Shown piece after piece: positions 1 to 6,888 of a stretch of 27,675 nt of DNA; position 1 is the first letter of the stretch; the number at the start of each line of letters is the position of its first letter. This DNA comes from CABZJG01 sp965659715. Its GTDB lineage: Bacteria > Pseudomonadota > Alphaproteobacteria > Rhodobacterales > Rhodobacteraceae. The stretch is from NCBI GenBank assembly GCA_965659715.1, contig CBFHXE010000028.1, positions 1-27,675 on the forward strand. Reading direction: 5' to 3'. The notes beneath the pieces are model-generated. The model was not told the origin of the DNA. It worked only from the letters and a program-made list of their open reading frames with translations, and searched no databases. Both the position numbers and the translations under genes were made by a program.

Positions 1-160
1 TCAAAGATATTGGACTTGCAAACAGTGCATTGCTCATGCCCGTGAACCACCACTGTTTTCAAGGGTGAATGGCATCTTGGATAGCCTTGCTGGTAGGGGT
101 TGGCCGTATTGAGGGGGCTTTTCATAACAGTCTAGGGTAACTAAAGTCACTTCGCAAAAC

Positions 161-496
161 TTAGTCCCTCCATGGCCCATAGTTGCGTTGGTTGCCGGTA
201 AGGCTGCTGACATGGACATGGTCATGAGCTCTATAGCAGGCGGTAACAACAAATCCGTTTAGACTTTTGGACGCCAAGGCATCGTGAATGTCCTGCTCGT
301 CTTCTGCTTCCCAATGGCAGAAAAAGAAATCATCGTTGCCCACCCAATATCCAAGGCATTTGGCTTGCTCGAAAGTCCAATCCTGCGACCATTCAATATC
401 TGTCTGCCAATCCTCACGCGGCGGCGGCATCAAGAATTGTTTTTTCACCTCGTCTGACAGGTAAGTATGAATTGCGAGAAATTGTTTTCTCATCAT
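161..496 (-). CDS. Small hypothetical protein, about 111 aa
   Basis: I do not recognise this protein with certainty. The start is supported by an AGAGGA Shine-Dalgarno sequence five bases ahead of two adjacent ATG codons; I took the first. The product is small, soluble and rich in aromatic and acidic residues, with no signal peptide or membrane segment. Its C-terminal half (CHWEAEDEQDIHDAL, then a hydrophobic strand, then a His-rich VHVSSL region) resembles small ferredoxin-like alpha/beta proteins of the DUF4242 or nickel-binding kind, but that is only an impression from residue pattern. It is divergent from the broken rhodanese-ChrB gene, with about 270 bases between them. The good ribosome site and coherent composition argue that it is real. 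Confidence 0.55.
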   Translation of the reverse strand: MMRKQFLAIHTYLSDEVKKQFLMPPPREDWQTDIEWSQDWTFEQAKCLGYWVGNDDFFFCHWEAEDEQDIHDALASKSLNGFVVTACYRAHDHVHVSSLTGNQRNYGPWRD

Positions 497-766
497 CGTG
501 ATCCTCTAGGTGGAGCCCTATCTTGTTAGAAATATTTAGAAAAATCAATCTTCAAGATATTATTTATGGCCAGCATTTTTCGTGGCCTTGATGAATACAT
601 GGCCATAAAAGCGCTCATGCTTGGCGTGCTCTTAATTTCAGAATTCGAAATATATCTTGATTAACATTGGGCATTCACCCTAAGGTAGAGCGTGGGGTCA
701 GCGCCTGCCCCGTGAGGCCAAGGCCAAAGCTACGCATCCTTTTCACCTAACTCAAGAGGATGGATC
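497..766. promoter_or_regulatory. Divergent intergenic region with a 10-bp perfect inverted repeat
   Basis: About 270 bases separate the small hypothetical gene (minus) from the rhodanese-ChrB gene (plus), so this must hold both promoters. It contains a perfect inverted repeat, TTTATGGCCA at 563-572 and TGGCCATAAA at 600-609, with a 27-base spacer. The arms are AT-rich outside and contain the palindrome TGGCCA, which is compatible with a dimeric regulator binding twice. No convincing -35/-10 pair was identified. Confidence 0.35.
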
Positions 767-1570
767 ATGGTCTCTTTTACCGAAATTTCTTGTGCCCAAT
801 TGTTCAAGCAGATCGGTCTGCAAGACACTCCGCAGATTTTAGATGTAAGATTGGATGAGGATTTCGATCAGGATGAGTTTTCAATCCCCTCATCCTATCG
901 CCTTCCATACACAGAGGTTGAAAAATCTTTGGATCACTTTGAGGACTCAAAGGTTATTGTCGTTTGCCACGAAGGGCTTAAATTATCTCACGGCGTGGCG
1001 GCGCAACTGCGCAGCAATATGATAGATGCCTGTGCCTTGAGCGGTGGTTTCGTCGAATGGCGCAAGCAGGACTTACCGGTTATTTCGGCAAGCCAACTGC
1101 CGCCCAAACAATATAGAAATGGCTTATGGGTCACCCGCCATCGTCCAAAAATTGATCGCATTGCTTGCCCATGGCTGGTGCGCCGATTTGTTGATCACAG
1201 AGCATGATTTTTATATGTACCACCCGCCCACGTTCTCGATGTTGCTGCACGATTTGAGGCCATTTCTTTTGATATTAATGGCGGTAAATTCTTTGACCAA
1301 GATCCCTTTTGTAGCTTTGACATGCTACTCGATAAGATCGGACTAAAACACCCAGCACTCACCAAAATGGCGGGGGTTATTCGCGCGGCAGACAGCGGCC
1401 GCCTAAAAGACACGCCCGAAGCCGCTGGTTTACTCGCACTTTCGGTAGGATTATCCAAACTCCACCGAAGTGACACTGCGCAAATGGAAGCTGGATTAAA
1501 TCTCTATGATGCTTTGTACCTTTGGGCCAGAGACGGGCTAAAGGAAACCCATGGCTGGCCCCATGAATAG
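767..1570 (+). pseudogene. Rhodanese / ChrB-type chromate resistance protein, interrupted by an in-frame TGA
   Basis: A two-domain protein of 267 codons if read through. The first ~105 residues form a rhodanese-like domain (DVRLDEDF, then VVCHEGLKLS at the active-site loop, with Cys in CHEG). The remainder is the ChrB C-terminal, chromate-resistance domain: WVTRHRPKIDRIACPWLVRRF is its hallmark start. A TGA at 1205-1207 stops translation after RRFVDHRA, but the same frame continues with FLYVPPAHVLDVA and the conserved end through EAAGLLALSVGLSKL and ETHGWP to a TAA-less TAG at 1568-1570. The lost codon is at a variable position often occupied by Arg in relatives as I remember them, so CGA to TGA is the simplest origin. 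The start has AAGAGGA six bases upstream. No frameshift is needed, so this is a single nonsense change: a young pseudogene, a sequencing error, or less likely readthrough. Confidence 0.75.
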
Positions 1571-1733
1571 AACGAACGTTGGCATCAGGACCATCTATTC
1601 TTCAGATCAGGTTTGCAATATCGGCAAATTTAGTTTTGACGGCCTGATCGTTAGTGTCGCTTTGATGCATGATGGCAACTCAAAACTCTATAAGAGGGCA
1701 AATCCAGTCCCGCTGAAAACATGGCGTGGCTGA
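1566..1733 (+). pseudogene. Possible degraded remnant of a ChrA chromate transporter N-terminus
   Basis: Directly after the broken ChrB-like gene, a short reading frame encodes QVCNIGKFSFDGLIVSVALMH around 1606-1670. From memory, the N-terminus of long-chain ChrA transporters of Rhodobacteraceae reads approximately RVWxxIGLLSFGGPAGQIALMH, so IG, SF, G and ALMH line up in order and spacing. The second Gly of the conserved FGGP motif and its Pro are lost. The frame ends at 1731-1733 after about 56 residues, whereas ChrA needs about 400, and nothing ChrA-like is visible after it. chrA next to a rhodanese-ChrB gene is the usual arrangement, which is why the weak match is worth recording. It could still be chance. 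Confidence 0.4.
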
Positions 1734-2033
1734 CAGACCGCAACGTAGTGCGTTAAAAAGCCTTTTTGTTTAGCCTTCGTGTGCAGTTGATACTGTATAG
1801 ATCACCCCTTTGACTGAATATCCTTGTGACCTTGAGCAAAGACTGGCTTGGCCGGCAGGGCTAGTTTAAGTGGGGCGTACTCTTTGTCGTTCGACAATCT
1901 TTATCGGGCGAGTTGGCAACGATACAAATCCAGCAGCTTTAGAAAAACTATAATCCAAACATTTTTTCCAGTTTGACCTCTTTAGTTTTCGCCAAAACCT
2001 CGTATTGTGAGGTTAAACTAAAAGGATGATGTG
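1734..2033. other. Intergenic region before sspB
   Basis: About 300 bases without a recognisable gene. It is presumably further decayed remains of the chromate locus plus the sspB promoter and leader. No frame gives a recognisable protein. The only clear structure is the inverted repeat at 1970-2019, listed separately. Confidence 0.4.
1970..2019 (+). promoter_or_regulatory. 11-bp stem immediately upstream of the sspB ribosome site
   Basis: AGTTTGACCTC (1970-1980) can pair with GAGGTTAAACT (2009-2019) over 11 pairs including one G-U. Inside the loop GTTTT (1985-1989) can pair with AAAAC (1994-1998) around CGCC. The 3' arm ends one base before the AAAGGA Shine-Dalgarno at 2021-2026. Either it is a structured leader that controls ribosome access, or an operator. 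Also, TTGACC within the left arm resembles a -35 element, but I see no -10 at a proper distance. Confidence 0.4.
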
Positions 2034-2501
2034 ATGTCGCAAACTTTGGACTACGGAAATATTATGAATCGCGCGATGCGTGTATTTGTACGGGATGTCC
2101 TACAGCAAGTGGCAGATCACGGGCTGCCCGGAGAGCATCATTTTTTCATCACTGTTGACACCCAGCACCCAAATGTCGAGATTGCTGAATGGCTTATCAT
2201 GCGCTATCCTGATGAAATAACCATTGTGATGCAAAACTGGTTTGAAAATCTTGATGTGCAAGACGACGGCTTTTACGTGACGCTAAACTTTGGCGACACC
2301 CCAGAGCCGCTTTATATTCCCTATGCGGCCATCATTACCTTTGTCGATCCTTCGGTCGAGTTTGGTGTGCGATTTGAAAAAATCGACGGGCCAGAAGACG
2401 AGAAGCCATCCCTTGCCTCTGTCGAGTCAGAGCCCGAGGCCACAGCCGAGAAACGCGATGGGGACGCCGAAGTGGTAAGCCTTGATAGCTTTCGCAAATA
2501 A
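2034..2501 (+). CDS. sspB: SspB-alpha family ClpXP adaptor (stringent starvation protein B-like)
   Basis: Adaptor that binds ssrA-tagged or other substrates and delivers them to the ClpXP protease in the cytoplasm. The assignment rests on a clear match in pattern to the Caulobacter alpha-type SspB: HHFFITVDT near residue 38, YPDEITIVMQNWFENL around 60-75, FYVTLNFGDTPEPLYIPYAAI around 80-102 and FVDPSVEFGVRFE just after. An acidic, flexible tail (residues ~118-155) ends in VVSLDSFRK; in this family the C-terminal tail carries the ClpX-docking peptide. The start is ATG 2034, with AAAGGA seven bases upstream; a GTG at 2031 in the same frame is too close to that site. It precedes fumC by about 150 bases. 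Confidence 0.85.
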   Translation: MSQTLDYGNIMNRAMRVFVRDVLQQVADHGLPGEHHFFITVDTQHPNVEIAEWLIMRYPDEITIVMQNWFENLDVQDDGFYVTLNFGDTPEPLYIPYAAIITFVDPSVEFGVRFEKIDGPEDEKPSLASVESEPEATAEKRDGDAEVVSLDSFRK

Positions 2502-2649
2502 CTTTCTATGCTCGGCTCTTTGTTGGGCAGTTCTAGAAAAATGTAATGAACGGTCGGCAATTTAAAGATAAACGGGTGAAAAATTAACATTGCCTGCCCC
2601 TACCAGCTTTTATACATGTCCTGCATAGGCTTCAAAACCGGAGTATATA

Positions 2650-4041
2650 ATGTCGCAAACCCGCACTGAAACCGATAGCTTTGGCCCTCTTGAGGTGCCG
2701 GCCGAAAAATACTGGGGCGCACAGACCCAGCGCTCTATTTTAAACTTTCCAATTGGATGGGAACGCCAGCCGGTCTCGATCGTGCGTGCGCTTGGGGTGA
2801 TCAAGCAAGCCTGCGCACAGGCCAATTTGACTTTGGGCAAACTTGATGAAAGCCGGGCAAACGCCATTGTTCAGGCGGCCTCAGAAGTGGTTGAAGGCAA
2901 ATTTGACGATAATTTTCCACTTGTCGTTTGGCAAACCGGTTCGGGCACACAGTCCAATATGAATGCCAATGAAGTGATTGCCAACCGCGCGATTGAAATT
3001 CTTGGCGGCGCTATCGGCAGCAAAGATCCGGTGCATCCCAATGATCACTGCAATATGGGGCAGTCTTCAAATGATACCTTCCCCACAGCCATGCACATTG
3101 CCACAGCCATGAGCGCGCATAGCGTGCTGCTGCCGGGTCTGGAAAAACTTCATGCCGGCCTAGCAGAAAAAATTAAAGAGTTTGACGGCATTATTAAAAT
3201 TGGCCGCACCCATACCCAAGACGCCACTCCGCTCACCCTGTCACAGGAATTTTCCGGATATGCTCATCAGGTTGCGAAGGGCATTGAACGCATAAAACGG
3301 TCGCTTGGCGATATTTATGAGCTGGCTCAAGGCGGCACGGCGGTGGGCACCGGGCTCAACACATCACCGGGTTGGGATGAAATGGTTGCGCAGAATATGG
3401 CGGACATCACCGGATTGCCGTTTGTGACTGCACCGAATAAATTTGAAGCTCTTGCCGCCCATGACGCCATGGTTGAAATCTCCGGCAGCTTAAAAACCGT
3501 CGCTGCAAGTCTGTTTAAAATCGCCAATGATATTCGGCTGCTGGGCTCTGGACCGCGCTGCGGGCTGGGTGAATTGGTGCTGCCTGAAAATGAACCCGGC
3601 AGCTCGATCATGCCAGGAAAGGTCAATCCCACCCAATGCGAAGCTCTGACCCAGGTGTGCGCCCATGTCATTGGCAATGATGCCGCGGTGGGCTTTGCCG
3701 GATCGCAAGGACATTTTGAGCTGAATGTCTATAAACCAATGATGGCCTATAATGTTTTGCAATCGATGCAACTTATCGGGGATGCCTGCTCTGCCTTTAC
3801 CGACAATCTCATAAACGGGCTTAAGGCCGACGAGACACGGATCGATAAACTGATGCGCGAAAGTCTGATGTTGGTTACAGCACTGGCGCCCCAGATCGGA
3901 TATGACAACGCCACCACGGCTGCAAAAACGGCGCATAAAAACGGCACCACCCTGAAAGAAGAGGCCATCGCCCTTGGGTTTGTGGACAGCGACACATTTG
4001 ACAAGGTGGTGCGTCCGGAAAATATGGTGGGTCCCAAATAA
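2650..4041 (+). CDS. fumC: Class II fumarate hydratase
   Basis: Interconverts fumarate and (S)-malate in the TCA cycle; an iron-independent homotetramer of the fumarase/aspartase superfamily. At 463 aa it has the usual length. Superfamily signatures are intact: GSGTQSNMN near residues 97-106, the catalytic-base region GRTHTQDATPL near 185-195, and the mobile-loop signature GSSIMPGKVNP near 317-327, which includes the catalytic Ser. GGAG lies six bases before the ATG. The stop overlaps the start of the next gene by one base (TAATG), implying translational coupling with the DUF4169 gene. Class II rather than class I because there is no iron-sulfur cysteine cluster and the length matches FumC. 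Confidence 0.97.
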   Translation: MSQTRTETDSFGPLEVPAEKYWGAQTQRSILNFPIGWERQPVSIVRALGVIKQACAQANLTLGKLDESRANAIVQAASEVVEGKFDDNFPLVVWQTGSGTQSNMNANEVIANRAIEILGGAIGSKDPVHPNDHCNMGQSSNDTFPTAMHIATAMSAHSVLLPGLEKLHAGLAEKIKEFDGIIKIGRTHTQDATPLTLSQEFSGYAHQVAKGIERIKRSLGDIYELAQGGTAVGTGLNTSPGWDEMVAQNMADITGLPFVTAPNKFEALAAHDAMVEISGSLKTVAASLFKIANDIRLLGSGPRCGLGELVLPENEPGSSIMPGKVNPTQCEALTQVCAHVIGNDAAVGFAGSQGHFELNVYKPMMAYNVLQSMQLIGDACSAFTDNLINGLKADETRIDKLMRESLMLVTALAPQIGYDNATTAAKTAHKNGTTLKEEAIALGFVDSDTFDKVVRPENMVGPK

Positions 4042-4217
4042 TGCCCCAGCCCGTCAATCTGAACCGGGTCCGAAAACAAAGAGCGCGCGCCGAAAAACAG
4101 GCCCGCGCCGCTGAAAATTCGGTCAAATTTGGTCTCTCTAAAGTCGAAAAGACCGCTGCAAAAAAACGCCTCGAGGCCGAGAGTGCGCGCCTTGACCGGC
4201 ACCGCCGCGACCCATGA
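4041..4217 (+). CDS. DUF4169 family protein, 58 aa
   Basis: Very small, highly basic protein: it opens MPQPVNLNRVRKQRARAEKQ and continues with alternating Arg/Lys/Ala/Glu, FGLSKVEK and RLDRHRRDP. This is the pattern I associate with DUF4169, a short alphaproteobacterial family of unknown function, usually beginning with a VNLR-like motif and ending with DxHRR. It is probably a single long amphipathic helix. Its ATG overlaps the fumC stop by one base, and its stop overlaps the next gene's start by four bases (ATGA). This tight placement, not just composition, supports it as a real gene. No function can be read from the sequence; its charge suggests contact with nucleic acid or a ribosome, but this is a guess. 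Confidence 0.8.
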   Translation: MPQPVNLNRVRKQRARAEKQARAAENSVKFGLSKVEKTAAKKRLEAESARLDRHRRDP

Positions 4218-4444
4218 ACCTGCGGCCGCAAAAACGCTCTTTGACCCTGCGCGGCCATCGCACCAGCGTATCTTTGGAAGACCGCTTTTGGCTGGCGTTT
4301 CGCTCCATTGCAAAAGAAAAGGACCGCCCCATAAACGCTCTTGCAGCTGAAATAGACGCGGCGCGCGCGCTGGATACAGGGCTGGCCTCGGCTATTCGCG
4401 ACTATGTCCTGCAGCACTATATGGACAAAGACAGCTGCGCCTGA
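4214..4444 (+). CDS. Ribbon-helix-helix domain protein, 76 aa
   Basis: Small predicted DNA-binding protein of the RHH_4 type. The sequence KRSLTLRGHRTSVSLEDRFW forms the N-terminal strand and start of the first helix, followed by AFRSIAKEKDRPINALAAEIDAAR and LASAIRDYVLQHY, typical of the alphaproteobacterial family. Family members are short (70-90 aa) and lie beside fumC in many Rhodobacterales, as I recall. The gene overlaps its neighbour by ATGA, so it is likely translated from the fumC message. Targets are unknown; by analogy with other RHH proteins it could be a dimeric repressor, perhaps autoregulatory. Confidence 0.85.
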   Translation: MNLRPQKRSLTLRGHRTSVSLEDRFWLAFRSIAKEKDRPINALAAEIDAARALDTGLASAIRDYVLQHYMDKDSCA

Positions 4445-4462
4445 ATTGGCTTTTTCTTTGCC

Positions 4463-4483
4463 CAAATACTCCCGCCGGAGGCA
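4463..4483 (-). other. Rhodobacteraceae-type gene-end motif (GCCTCCGGCGGGAGTATTTG)
   Basis: On the minus strand, about 20 bases beyond the stop of the P450 pseudogene, lies GCCTCCGGCGGGAGTATTTG. From memory, closely similar sequences of the form GCCTCCGGCGGGGATATTT are very common just downstream of genes in Rhodobacter and Roseobacter genomes. It contains the short self-complementary core CCTCCGGCGG, too short to be a normal terminator stem. Only one copy was seen in this window. Confidence 0.45.
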
Positions 4484-4501
4484 CCCAATTTTTTCGCCCC
4501 A

Positions 4502-5642
4502 TCAGGTATCGTTTTCACGCGCTTCAAAGTGCAAATAGATACCAGATTTTGCCCGCACAGTTAAATGGGCGACCGGCACAGGTGGCTCATGCTCAGTGCA
4601 ACTGATGCGAAAACTGCGCAGGATTTGCGAAAGAAAAAGCGGCCCCTCAATCATAGCAAACCCTGCCCCGGGACAAACCCGCGTTCCGCTGGAAAATGGC
4701 AAAAACGCATCCCGCAGGTAGGCCTTGCCATTGTCGGTTTGCCACCGGCCAGGATCAAAACCATCAGGATTATCCCACAATCTTTGATGGCGATGCAAAT
4801 GCCAAGGGCTTAGAACAATCGCGCTGCCTTTGGCAATTTTGCGGTCCCGAAAACACTCTTGTTTCCTATTTTCACGCACCATCATCGGCACTGGGGGATA
4901 AAGCCTTAGGGTTTCGCGAAACACATCTCGCGATAGTTTTAATTGGCCAACCACAGAGAACCCGCTGCTGTCGTCCAAAACAGAAGCTTCATCTGCCAAA
5001 CGTCGCTGCCAGTCAGGATAAAGCGCCATCAAATACAGCGCCCAGGCCAATGCTGATGCGCTGGTCTCATGCCCCGCAAGAAGGAAAATCACAACTTGAT
5101 CCACCATTTCATCGCGCGTAAAGCAGACCCCTGTTTCGGGATCAGGAGTGATCATTAATTTGGTCGCCAAATCCTCTGGGGCCTGCCCGGAATTGATTTC
5201 TGCAATACGTTTATCAGTCAGCTCTTGGATCAGGGCGTGGATTTTACGTGCCGAAGTTTTGGTCGCGCGGCGATGAAACCGTGGCACCCAGCGCGGCAGC
5301 GACACGAGCGCTGCTATATTTAAAATCGGTTGCTGACGTTGATAGCGCTGAAATTCCCGAAAGATATCATTTGCAGTTTTGTCTTCAATTGGAACTGAAA
5401 ATAAGGTTCTGAAGATCACATCGGCTGCCGCAAAACTGGCAAGCTCTTCTACTTCGACGCTACCGGGCTTTATCCGGTTGGTTGATCAGGTAAGACCGAA
5501 AAAATGGTGTTTTAAACTCGGCCATCCAAGCGCGGTATAAGCGTTCAGGCTGGGCTGATAAAATATCTTTTCGAAACGCCAGCATGTAGCGCCAAAGCGA
5601 TATTTTTCCCCGTCTAGATAGTGGTTTTGGCGGATCTATCAT
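4502..5642 (-). pseudogene. Cytochrome P450 gene with internal deletion and frameshift
   Basis: The C-terminal ~300 residues are a good bacterial P450: I-helix AGHETSA, K-helix ExxR in FRETLRLYPP, and the haem-thiolate loop FSSGTRVCPG. The N-terminal part (5642 down to about 5465) also belongs to this family, beginning MIDPPKPLSRRGK and running to FRSYLINQPD. At about 5465-5480 the two are joined abruptly: the first frame reaches TAG after QPDKAR, and the second resumes in another frame as GSVEVEELASFAAADVIFRTLFS. Compared with a family length of about 450 aa, roughly 75-80 residues are missing. The lost stretch should include the C-helix WxxxR that holds a haem propionate. With haem contacts lost and the frame broken the gene cannot give a normal P450. 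Its ATG overlaps the upstream hydrolase stop by four bases. Confidence 0.8.
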
Positions 5643-6835
5643 GCCATATCCCGATGCCGCGCAAAGGCGGTTTCAATGCGTGATTTTGAAGCCTTGCGAT
5701 CCCGAAACCGCTGCCTCAAGCTTAATGGTCCGGCGGTAATTTGAAAATAGTCATAATCCCGTGGGCGATCAAAGGCGCATAGATATTGAAAATGTAGCCG
5801 GAAAAACCGCCATCTTAGTGATTTCCAACGTTCTGGCGACAGGCTCTGGGTAAAGGCTGCTGAAATGACCAAAGGACCGGTTTTGCCGATAGAAGCTACG
5901 CCGCTGACAGCAACCGGATCGCACAGCGCAAAAGAACATCCGTCTCCCGGAGCCGATACATCCACCCATGACACCTCACCCATTTGCGACAGGTCATGGA
6001 GATCACGGCGCAGTGCCGCCGCCTTTGGCAGGAAAGTCACCATCGGCATCACATGACCCAAGGATAAAGGTCCAATCGGCATAGGCGCGCACTTGATCTG
6101 ATTACGGCGGCCAAGCTCGGCCAGAACAGATACAGCCAAATGCGCACCAGATGAATGCCCCACGATCAGAACCTCATCCAAATCTTCCGCTATTGCTTCG
6201 GTTACTTTTTGCTCGAATTGCTTTAGGCGCTGGCTTAATTCTGGCGGATAAGCACCGCCAAACTGGGCAGTAAAGGCACAATCGTGCATCAGGTACTAGG
6301 CAAAAATACGCCCATCCAAGCGGCGAAATACCTCTAAAACAGGCCAGGTTAAAATCATGCCTGGCCAAAACAAAAAAGGGTGGATATTGGCCAAAATTGT
6401 GCCGGAAGTATAGCCAATCAAGAGTGCAATCGCCAGCTGGCCAAGTAAAAACCCCACAGAGTATAGAGCCGCGATCACTGGGCCTTTGCGCACTTTAATC
6501 ACATCGAACAGCGCACCTGTTGACAGATAGATCCAGGCGGTGCGCAGCAATTGCAGATAGGTGGCTAAAATACCTGCGCGCATGGTGTCTTTAACCAAAT
6601 CAGACCAAATCAGAACTTCAATTGCGGCCTCACAATCCTGATCCCCAAAACTTGCATTAACCTGCCAGCCAAAACGATCTTTCAGGTGAAGCGCGCTTTG
6701 GCTGATTGTATAGCCTGAAATCGTTGCCTGCTCTTGGGAATTGGCGCGATAAAGTTCACGATACCGGCGCGCGGGGAACGGATCAAACCCCGGAATATAA
6801 AATACTTGTCGCCGCTTAATCTGCTGCATATTCAT
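5639..6835 (-). pseudogene. Alpha/beta hydrolase-like membrane protein, interrupted by an in-frame TAG
   Basis: Two open stretches in one frame are separated only by TAG at 6296-6298 (GRIFA, stop, YLMHDCAFTAQ). Read through, it gives about 398 residues: an N-terminal domain starting MNMQQIKRRQVFYIPGFDP, two or three hydrophobic segments (around residues 105-165), then a hydrolase core with nucleophile motif VGHSSGAHLAV and SWVDVSAPGDGCSFALCDPV. In relatives I recall, the position of the stop is Tyr (FAYYLMHD), consistent with TAY to TAG. ATG 6835 is chosen because the frame aligns with the family start there and it lies 53 bases after ccdA; a longer frame from 6931 would overlap ccdA. It is coupled (ATGA) to the P450 gene, so both members of a two-gene unit are broken. 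Confidence 0.75.
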
Positions 6836-6888
6836 GCCGCTATCCACTATAACTTTCCACCAAGTATGGCGATTTGAATCATTTTTGA

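Noticed and set aside
34..252. 72-residue open frame on the minus strand
   Set aside because: It overlaps the end of the better-supported gene at 161-496, has no convincing ribosome site and shows no recognisable motif. Bases 1-160 otherwise hold nothing I can identify.
1205..1207. TGA in the ChrB-like gene as a selenocysteine codon
   Set aside because: No SECIS-like hairpin is evident directly downstream, the family position is not Cys, and no selenoprotein is known in this family.
6296..6298. TAG in the hydrolase gene as a recoded (pyrrolysine) or suppressed codon
   Set aside because: No pyrrolysine system is expected in Rhodobacterales, and the coupled P450 gene is broken independently, so simple decay is more likely.
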